Shown here: positions 16,515 to 22,537 of the stretch, one piece after another | How the letters are laid out: every line of letters begins with the position of its first letter | Numbering within the stretch: the stretch's first letter is position 1 | Origin: Oscillospiraceae bacterium | Lineage (GTDB): Bacteria > Bacillota > Clostridia > Oscillospirales > CAG-272 | Assembly: GCA_015064785.1 (NCBI GenBank) | Contig: SVRM01000020.1 | Location: forward strand, 1 to 44,908 | DNA: 44,908 nucleotides | Direction: 5' to 3' | Made by a program: the position numbers and the translations under genes | Notes under the pieces: generated by a model | The model's input: only the letters and a program-made list of their open reading frames with translations | The model's database searches: none | What the model was told of the DNA's origin: nothing

Positions 16515-18074
16515 ATGTTCACCGAAAATACCCATCCGGGCAGAATCATTGCAGATCTGCGGCGGCAGAAGCATTTATCTCAGCAGGCGCTTGCAGATGC
16601 ACTGCATATCACAAGACAGGCCGTCTCACGCTGGGAAACCGGGAAAACCTCACCGGGACAGGATCTGCTGAAATCCATTGCGGAGCTGTTCGGTGTGACG
16701 GTGGATATACTGCTTGGTGCGGAAACGCCGCCGCTGCTGGACGGAAATACGGTGTACCAGTCTTACAGAGAGCCTCATGTCAAACCAATGCAAAAGGAGA
16801 AAAACAAAGTGGAAAACGGAAAGAAGAAACTGCGCATCGGCGTATTCGGCGGTGCGAGAGGACGGACGATGATCGATGTGCTTCTGAATCATCCGGATGC
16901 GGAGCTGGTTGCGGTCTGCGATAAATTTGTACCGCTGCTGGACTGGGCAAAGGATGCGGCAGAGGAAGCCGGTCTGAAAATTGCGCTGTTCGAGACATTT
17001 GAAGAATTCATTCAGTATGACATGGATGCCGTTGTGCTTGCCAACTATGCAACCGAACATGCAACCTATGCCATCAAGTGTATGAATGCGGGCAAGCATG
17101 TTTTGTCGGAGGTCCTGCCGTGCGAAACGATGGCACAGGCGGTTGAACTGATCGAAACGGTGGAAAGAACCGGTCTTGTCTACGCCTATGCCGAAAATTA
17201 CTGCTATATGACACACACGTTTGAGATGTGGCGCAGATACAGAACCGGTGAAATCGGCGATGTCATGTACGGTGAGGGCGAATACATCCACGACTGCTCC
17301 GCCATCTGGCCGTCCATTACCTACGGTGAACGCAACCACTGGCGCAATACGCTGTATCCGACGTTCTACTGCACCCATTCTCTCGGTCCGCTGATCACAA
17401 TCACGGGTCTGCGTCCCGTGCGCGTTGTCGGCTTTGAAACCAACCATCCCGAGGAAATGCGTTCGCTCGGTTTGATCGGCGGTTCTGCCGGCATTGAAAT
17501 GGTCACGCTGGAAAACGGTGCGATCATGAAGAGTGTGCACGGTTATCTCAAGCGCGAACCCGGCTCGATCAATTATGAGCTGTACTGCACCAAGGGTATG
17601 ATGGAAACCGGCAGACTGGAGCCGCTGGAACCGTTCAACCTTTACAAAGAAGGCGATCAGCGCTGTATCGGCGAATGGGAGCAGTATACGCCCGAACCGA
17701 AGATTGCTGCTGAAGCGGCCATGATCCACAGCGGTCACGGCGGATCGGACTTCTATTCCACGCATTTCTTTATCGAAAAGATTCTCGGCAGACCGGACGG
17801 CGATTGGTCGATCGATGTCTATACCGCAATCGATATGGGTATCTGCGGCATTCTGGCGCACCGTTCTGTGCTGAATGGCAACATTCCGATGGAAGTGCCG
17901 AACCTGCGCAACCCCGAAGAGCGCGACGCATGGAGAAACGATCACGCCTGCACGACCCCGTCTGTTGCCGGCGACCAGCTTCTGCCCGCATCCTCTTATC
18001 CGCTCGAGGAGCCGATTCCGGACGAAGTATACGAGTATGTCAGACAGCTTTGGCTGGAGGACAAAAACGCATAA
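16515..18074 (+). CDS. XRE-type HTH fused to Gfo/Idh/MocA-type oxidoreductase domain
   Basis: The 519-residue product has two parts. Residues 8-68 are a Cro/C1-type helix-turn-helix (IIADLRRQKHLSQQALADAL, HITRQAVSRWETGK). After a charged linker, residues 105-519 are a Gfo/Idh/MocA-type protein with Rossmann motif RIGVFGGARGRTM and AGKHVLSEVLPCET. The lysine of the usual EKP motif is replaced there (EVLP), so dehydrogenase activity is doubtful. AGGAGG sits seven bases before the ATG at 16515. Inside the linker, AAAGGAG (16793-16799) precedes an in-frame GTG at 16809 by nine bases, so a shorter oxidoreductase alone may also be made. Two sugar-binding lipoprotein genes follow. It may be a sugar-sensing regulator, a bifunctional enzyme, or a fusion of two former neighbours. 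Confidence 0.85.
   Translation: MFTENTHPGRIIADLRRQKHLSQQALADALHITRQAVSRWETGKTSPGQDLLKSIAELFGVTVDILLGAETPPLLDGNTVYQSYREPHVKPMQKEKNKVENGKKKLRIGVFGGARGRTMIDVLLNHPDAELVAVCDKFVPLLDWAKDAAEEAGLKIALFETFEEFIQYDMDAVVLANYATEHATYAIKCMNAGKHVLSEVLPCETMAQAVELIETVERTGLVYAYAENYCYMTHTFEMWRRYRTGEIGDVMYGEGEYIHDCSAIWPSITYGERNHWRNTLYPTFYCTHSLGPLITITGLRPVRVVGFETNHPEEMRSLGLIGGSAGIEMVTLENGAIMKSVHGYLKREPGSINYELYCTKGMMETGRLEPLEPFNLYKEGDQRCIGEWEQYTPEPKIAAEAAMIHSGHGGSDFYSTHFFIEKILGRPDGDWSIDVYTAIDMGICGILAHRSVLNGNIPMEVPNLRNPEERDAWRNDHACTTPSVAGDQLLPASSYPLEEPIPDEVYEYVRQLWLEDKNA
16793..16811 (+). promoter_or_regulatory. Possible internal ribosome site and GTG start inside the fusion gene
   Basis: AAAGGAG (16793-16799), nine bases, then GTG (16809-16811), in frame with the main gene. 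Translation from here would give a ~421-residue oxidoreductase beginning MENGKKKLRIGVFGG, without the HTH domain. Confidence 0.5.
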
Positions 18075-18092
18075 GCGAAATCATCAGAAAAG

Positions 18093-18310
18093 GGAGGTAT
18101 GCGTATGCTGCACCGCAGCTGTCTTCTCTGCGGAATTGCATGTCTGATGCTTGCCGCTGTATCCTGCGCCGGAGAGGGCTCCGGCAATCTGACCGAACCT
18201 GCAGATTCCGCACTGCCGGCCGGCACGGAACATGTCACCGAAGCCGCCGATCCGTCCGATGCGCGTCTGCCGCTGAACCTGCCGGAGGAGTTGAATCTGG
18301 AGGGCCAGAC
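18093..18310. repeat. Near-identical 5' segment of tandem binding-protein genes, copy 1
   Basis: This 218-base block covers the ribosome site, signal peptide and N-terminal linker. It matches 19618-19835 with two mismatches (at 18212 and 18260, both synonymous). The genes diverge clearly after it. Confidence 0.95.
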
Positions 18311-19607
18311 CTTTACTTATCTCGGTATCGGTACCGGGGAAATGTACGGTTACTATGCGACGACAGACCTGTATGCCGAGGGTGAAAACGCGGAACCGCT
18401 CAACGATGCGGTTTATCATCGGAATCGTGCTGTCGAGGACCTGCTCGGTATCAAAATCGAGGTGGTTTTCCATGACAACACCGGTCCAGAGATTCTGAAG
18501 TCGGTACAGAGCAATGACTGTTTGTATGATGCGGTCTGGGATCGCGGCAGCTTCCTGTATGCACCGGCGGCAGAAGGGTATTTTATGGACTTCAAAACGG
18601 TCCCGCATGTTGACCTGACCGCGCCCTGGTGGGATCAGAACATCATCAACGACTATTCCTTCTACGATAAAACATACATCATGACAGGTGATATCAGCAC
18701 CTGTGAAGATGCCTATGCCTATTTTGTTTATTTCAATAAGAAGCTGATTGCGGATAACGAAATGGAATCACCGTATCAGCTTGTCGAAAACGGCGAATGG
18801 ACGCTGGATAAGATGACCGAGATGGTGCATTCCATCACGCAGGACATCAACGGTGACGGCGCGCTGACCGACGGCGACCGATTCGGTATGTACAGCGAAT
18901 GCTCTCTGCCCAACCGTATGTTTGCATCGATGGGCGGCAAGTATTATACCCGTGACGGTGATGACTATCATATCAATGTCACAAGCGAGCGGAATATCGA
19001 TATCTTCACGGGTATCTTTGAACTGCTGCAGCACGATGCGGCGCCGAACATCGAGACATGGAAGAATTCCGGTTCGTTTGGCAATGTCTATGCTTATGCG
19101 CGCAACCTGTTTACGCAGGACTGTTTCCTCTTTGTCTTCGGTGAACCCGGTGTCATTGATGAATTCCGTGATATGGAATCCGACTTCGGGATCGTTCCCG
19201 TTCCGAAGTTTGACGCATCACAGGATCGGTATTATTCTGTCGTCGACGAGTTTGCACCGCTGCTTGCGATCCCGACGACCGCACCGGATCTCAACCGTAC
19301 CGGCGCGGTGCTGGAAGCTTTGGCATGGGAATCCCGCTATACACTGACACCGGTGTACAACGAAACGCTGGTTAAGCGGAAATACGCCCGCGATGAGGAC
19401 AGCATTGCCATGCTGGAGCTGCTTGCGGACAGCCGCGTGTTCAATATCATCGCCATGACCAACTGGGGCAGAATTCACGATGTTCCGTTCAACTGCTTCA
19501 GTCAGGAAAAGATGATTTCCGTGTCCGACTTTGAAAAGCGGATCAAAACAGCGGAAAAAGCACTTGCAAAGGATCTTGCTTTCTTTGCATCCCACAGCGA
19601 TCAATGA
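18105..19607 (+). CDS. Extracellular solute-binding lipoprotein (sugar ABC type), tandem copy 1
   Basis: The 500-residue product starts with a lipoprotein signal (GIACLMLAAVSC, Cys21) and a Thr/Glu/Pro-rich linker. The mature domain is the sugar-binding type (for example PWWDQNIINDYSF and FVYFNKKLIADNEM). Residues 247-258 (DINGDGALTDGD) make a canonical EF-hand-like calcium loop. The ATG at 18105 is preferred to 18099, because GGAGG lies too close to the earlier one. It lies 30 bases after the HTH-oxidoreductase fusion and 22 bases before its own duplicate. It should bind a sugar or glycan on the cell surface; no permease is adjacent. The same neighbours suggest the fused regulator controls or uses its ligand. 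Confidence 0.88.
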   Translation: MLHRSCLLCGIACLMLAAVSCAGEGSGNLTEPADSALPAGTEHVTEAADPSDARLPLNLPEELNLEGQTFTYLGIGTGEMYGYYATTDLYAEGENAEPLNDAVYHRNRAVEDLLGIKIEVVFHDNTGPEILKSVQSNDCLYDAVWDRGSFLYAPAAEGYFMDFKTVPHVDLTAPWWDQNIINDYSFYDKTYIMTGDISTCEDAYAYFVYFNKKLIADNEMESPYQLVENGEWTLDKMTEMVHSITQDINGDGALTDGDRFGMYSECSLPNRMFASMGGKYYTRDGDDYHINVTSERNIDIFTGIFELLQHDAAPNIETWKNSGSFGNVYAYARNLFTQDCFLFVFGEPGVIDEFRDMESDFGIVPVPKFDASQDRYYSVVDEFAPLLAIPTTAPDLNRTGAVLEALAWESRYTLTPVYNETLVKRKYARDEDSIAMLELLADSRVFNIIAMTNWGRIHDVPFNCFSQEKMISVSDFEKRIKTAEKALAKDLAFFASHSDQ

Positions 19608-19617
19608 CTGTATCAAA

Positions 19618-19835
19618 GGAGGTATGCGTATGCTGCACCGCAGCTGTCTTCTCTGCGGAATTGCATGTCTGATGCTTGCCGCTGTATCCTGCGCCGGAGA
19701 GGGCTCCGGCAATCTGACCGAACCTGCAGATTCCGCGCTGCCGGCCGGCACGGAACATGTCACCGAAGCCGCCGATCCGTCCGACGCGCGTCTGCCGCTG
19801 AACCTGCCGGAGGAGTTGAATCTGGAGGGCCAGAC
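19618..19835. repeat. Near-identical 5' segment of tandem binding-protein genes, copy 2
   Basis: Direct repeat of 18093-18310, offset 1525 bases, 216 of 218 bases identical. Confidence 0.95.
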
Positions 19836-21129
19836 GTTTACATTCCTCGGTATCGGCGAGGGCATGTACGGCTATTACGCGACCACAGACCTGTATGCTG
19901 AGGGTGAAAATGCGGAGCCGCTCAATGACGCGGTTTATCACCGGAATCGTGCCGTCGAGGAGCTTCTCGGCATCACGGTGGATGTGGTGTTCCATGATGA
20001 AACCTACGATGAGATTGATCGCTGTGTCAAGAGCAACGACTGCCCGTATGACGCGGTCTGGGACTACGGAAGCTATCTGTACGGTCCTGCGGCGATGGGT
20101 TACTTTATGGATTTCAAAACCATCCCGTATCTGGATCTGTCACAGCCGTGGTGGGATCAGAACATCATCCGCGACTATTCGTTCTATGATCAAAACTTCA
20201 TTCTGACGGGCGATATCAGTACCCGTGACGATGCGTACGGCTATTTTGTGTATTTCAACAAGAAGCTGATCGGCGACAACGATATGACCTCGCCGTATAC
20301 GCTGGTCGAAAACAACGAATGGACGCTTGATAAGATGACCGAAATGGCGCATGCCGTCTGTGCCGACCTCAACGGCGACGGCAAAATGGAGGACGGTGAC
20401 CGCTACGGTCTCTACGGTGAGGGCGCACTGCCCAACCGTGTCTTTGTTTCCATGGGCGGAACCTATTATGAGCGCAGCGGAGACGAGTATCATTTCACCG
20501 TTGCAAATGAGCGGAATATCGATATCTTTACCGGTATTTTCGGTCTGATGCAGCATGAGTCTGCCGCAAATGTGGACAAGTGGAAGAGCACCGGTGCATA
20601 CAGCAATGTATTTACCTATGCGCGTTCCCTGTTTGCGCAGGACTGCTTTTTGTTCATCTTCGGCATTCCTGATGTTATCAACGAATTCCGCGATATGGAA
20701 TCGGACTTCGGTATCGTTCCCGTGCCGAAGTTTGACGCATCACAGGACCGGTATTACTCCGCAGTCGACGAAATTGCACCGCTGCTGGCGGTTCTGACCA
20801 ATACACCCTCGCCCGAGCGTACCGGTGCAGTTCTGGAAGCGATGGCATGGGAGTCCCGCTATACGCTGACACCCGTCTACAATGAAACGCTGGTACAGCG
20901 CAAGTATACACGTGACGAGGACAGCATTGCGATGCTGGAGCTGCTGTCGGAATCCCGCGTGTTCAATATCGTTGCCATGACCAACTGGGGCGATCTCTAC
21001 GGCATTCCGTTTTCCAGCTTCCGAGCTGGCAGGGTTCCCGCAGCATCCGACTTTGAGCGGCGGCTCAAGGGTGCGGAAAAAGCACTTGCCGCCGATCTGG
21101 AATATTTCGCAAAGCTCGGCGACAACTGA
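19630..21129 (+). CDS. Extracellular solute-binding lipoprotein (sugar ABC type), tandem copy 2
   Basis: This 499-residue paralogue of the preceding gene has an identical signal peptide and linker (Cys21), then a visibly more divergent mature domain. The conserved calcium loop DLNGDGKMEDGD is at 246-257. Ligand-facing regions differ (GSYLYGPAAMGYFMDF here, GSFLYAPAAEGYFMDF in copy 1), so specificity may have shifted. AAAGGAGG (19615-19622) precedes 19630. The longer reading from 19531 runs back into copy 1 and is rejected. It is the last gene of the operon, ending at the terminator 21142-21182. The mosaic identity suggests gene conversion after duplication. Confidence 0.88.
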   Translation: MLHRSCLLCGIACLMLAAVSCAGEGSGNLTEPADSALPAGTEHVTEAADPSDARLPLNLPEELNLEGQTFTFLGIGEGMYGYYATTDLYAEGENAEPLNDAVYHRNRAVEELLGITVDVVFHDETYDEIDRCVKSNDCPYDAVWDYGSYLYGPAAMGYFMDFKTIPYLDLSQPWWDQNIIRDYSFYDQNFILTGDISTRDDAYGYFVYFNKKLIGDNDMTSPYTLVENNEWTLDKMTEMAHAVCADLNGDGKMEDGDRYGLYGEGALPNRVFVSMGGTYYERSGDEYHFTVANERNIDIFTGIFGLMQHESAANVDKWKSTGAYSNVFTYARSLFAQDCFLFIFGIPDVINEFRDMESDFGIVPVPKFDASQDRYYSAVDEIAPLLAVLTNTPSPERTGAVLEAMAWESRYTLTPVYNETLVQRKYTRDEDSIAMLELLSESRVFNIVAMTNWGDLYGIPFSSFRAGRVPAASDFERRLKGAEKALAADLEYFAKLGDN

Positions 21130-21141
21130 TTCGGTAAATAA

Positions 21142-21182
21142 AAGAAACCGATCCAAATCCATGGAGCGGTTTCTTGTCTTTT
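21142..21182. terminator. Bidirectional terminator between converging genes
   Basis: AAGAAACCGATCC (21142-21154) pairs with GGAGCGGTTTCTT (21163-21175) with one mismatch, T-rich on both exits. It serves the binding-protein operon and the converging DUF3795-like gene. Confidence 0.85.
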
Positions 21183-21529
21183 TATGAAATTGGTTCGTCC
21201 GGCGGAAGCTGATTGCACCGATTGACGTATTTTTCTGTATATTCGGCAAGTGCGGGACAGGGGTAATCGGCGCAGTTTTTGCAGTGTGATATGCCGCGGC
21301 GGTCAGCACAGGCGGTAAACGGACATTCCCGACAGAGAACAAAGCTCCCATCTGACCGACAGCCAAGACAGCGAAACGCATCGGGCGGCAGATCGATGTG
21401 GAAGGTATCGCGGTAAAATGCCTGTGCCTGCCTGCGCAGTCGGTCATCATTGCGTACCGTCGCAAGATAGGTCACACAGCGTCCGCAGTTGTGACCGCAG
21501 CAGCCGATGTTGTTATCTTTTTCTTCCAT
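21182..21529 (-). CDS. DUF3795-like cysteine-rich protein
   Basis: This 115-residue protein is rich in cysteine, with motifs GCCGHNCGRC at the start, FRCLGCRSDG, LCRECPFTAC and HCKNCADYPC. That is the pattern of the DUF3795 family, thought to bind zinc or an iron-sulfur cluster. No function can be given. It starts eight bases after the end of the peroxiredoxin gene and lacks a clear ribosome site, so it is probably translationally coupled to it. Pairing with a thiol peroxidase hints at a redox or metal role, but this is inference. Confidence 0.8.
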   Translation of the reverse strand: MEEKDNNIGCCGHNCGRCVTYLATVRNDDRLRRQAQAFYRDTFHIDLPPDAFRCLGCRSDGSFVLCRECPFTACADRRGISHCKNCADYPCPALAEYTEKYVNRCNQLPPDEPIS

Positions 21530-21537
21530 CGGTCCGG

Positions 21538-22005
21538 TTACGGCGTTGTGATACCGAGCATGTCCAGAATTTCGGCGGCGTTGGTGTCCGGCTTGACCTT
21601 CGGCATAACCGCCTCAATGACGCCATCAGCACCGATCAGATAGGTCGAGCGCACGACGCCCATACCGACCTTGCCGGCGGTCTTCTTCTCCTGCCAGACG
21701 CCAAAGGCTTCAATCGCAATGCGTTCGGGGTCGGACAGCAGAATAAACGGCAGATCGTACTTTTCGGCAAATTTCACATGAGAGGCGACACTGTCACGGC
21801 TGATGCCGATGACAACGACGTCATTGGAACGGAATGCATCATAGGACGCCGCAAACGCGCAGGCCTGACGGGTACAGCCGGGCGTGTTGTCCTTGGGATA
21901 GAAATACAGAACCACTTTCTTTCCGCGGAAGTCGGAGAGGGAAACGGCATTGCCGTCCTTGTCGGAGAGGGTAAAGTCAGGGGCGATCATTCCTTTTTCG
22001 AGCAT
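21538..22005 (-). CDS. bcp: Thioredoxin-dependent peroxiredoxin, Bcp type
   Basis: This 155-residue Bcp/PrxQ peroxiredoxin reduces hydroperoxides in the cytoplasm using thioredoxin. The active-site segment YFYPKDNTPGCTRQACAF carries the peroxidatic Cys44 and resolving Cys49 in the usual CxxxxC spacing, and Thr41 and Pro42 are present. A downstream Arg (VVRSTYLIG) also matches. AAAGGAG lies seven bases before the ATG at 22005; the reading from 22116 has no such support and overlaps the divergent promoter area. It is transcribed with the DUF3795-like gene and is divergent from the BlaI/BlaR1 pair. In an anaerobe this serves oxygen tolerance. Confidence 0.95.
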   Translation of the reverse strand: MLEKGMIAPDFTLSDKDGNAVSLSDFRGKKVVLYFYPKDNTPGCTRQACAFAASYDAFRSNDVVVIGISRDSVASHVKFAEKYDLPFILLSDPERIAIEAFGVWQEKKTAGKVGMGVVRSTYLIGADGVIEAVMPKVKPDTNAAEILDMLGITTP

Positions 22006-22038
22006 AAGTGAACTCCTTTGTCTGTTTGTTTTTCTTAA

Positions 22039-22066
22039 ATTATACCACAGAACCGCAAAAATACAA
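22039..22066 (-). promoter_or_regulatory. Promoter of the bcp operon
   Basis: On the minus strand TTGTAT (complement of 22061-22066) and TATAAT (complement of 22039-22044) are 16 bases apart. Confidence 0.75.
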
Positions 22067-22095
22067 GAGCAAATGTGAAAATTTTGCAAAAGTCC

Positions 22096-22124
22096 TTGAC
22101 AAATCTGTCTATTCATGATAGACT
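22096..22124 (+). promoter_or_regulatory. Promoter of the blaI-blaR1-like operon
   Basis: TTGACA (22096-22101) and TAGACT (22119-22124), 17 bases apart, with TGA before the -10 (extended type). The spacer and -10 overlap the first of two operator dyads. Confidence 0.8.
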
Positions 22125-22157
22125 ATAGGCAAAGATGATGTCTATCAACAATAGACA
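22106..22157. promoter_or_regulatory. Two dyad operators, probable BlaI-type binding sites
   Basis: TGTCTAT-tcatg-ATAGACT (22106-22124) overlaps the promoter -10. TGTCTAT-caaca-ATAGACA (22139-22157) is a perfect inverted repeat just before the ribosome site. Their centres are 33 bases apart, about three helical turns, so the dimers would sit on one face. BlaI/MecI repressors bind paired dyads of this type; the sequence GTCTAT-N5-ATAGAC is this gene's own version. Confidence 0.75.
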
Positions 22158-22171
22158 AGGGAGGATTGCTG

Positions 22172-22534
22172 ATGACTGACTACATTCTGGGGGCCGTGGA
22201 AAGCCGATTTGCCGATATTGTCTGGGATCATGCACCGCTGACAACAGCGGAGCTGGTAAAACTGTGTTCCGCGTCTCTGTCGTGGAAACGCACAACGACG
22301 TACACCGTGCTCAAAAAGCTGTGCGAACACGGATTTTTCCGCATGGAGGACGGATGTGTCACCGTGCTGACAACCAAGGAGGAATACGATGCCTACCGCA
22401 GCGGCAAGTATATCGAGGAGTCGTTTTCCGGCTCGCTGCCCGCATTCATTGCCGCATTCACAAAGGACAAGACGCTGACGGAGGCGGAAATTGCCGAAAT
22501 CCGCGCCATGATCGATGCGATGGGAGGGAAGTAG
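22172..22534 (+). CDS. blaI: BlaI/MecI-family transcriptional repressor
   Basis: The 120-residue product has the BlaI/MecI winged-helix fold. ESRFADIVWDHAPLTTAELV matches the N-terminal helices, LSWKRTTTYTVLKKLCEHG the recognition helix and wing, and the C-terminal EAEIAEIRAMIDAM the dimerisation helices. BlaI dimers repress their own operon until cleaved after a signal from the partner protease BlaR1. GGGAGG precedes the ATG at 22172. It stands just before a BlaR1-like gene (22538; gap of three bases). Two inverted repeats (22106-22157) in its promoter region are the likely binding sites. The gene symbol names the family, not a proven beta-lactam role. Confidence 0.9.
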   Translation: MTDYILGAVESRFADIVWDHAPLTTAELVKLCSASLSWKRTTTYTVLKKLCEHGFFRMEDGCVTVLTTKEEYDAYRSGKYIEESFSGSLPAFIAAFTKDKTLTEAEIAEIRAMIDAMGGK

Positions 22535-22537
22535 GAT

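Noticed and set aside
16650..17945. 431-residue open frame on the minus strand
   Set aside because: It is antisense to the HTH-oxidoreductase fusion and shows no domain or start signal.
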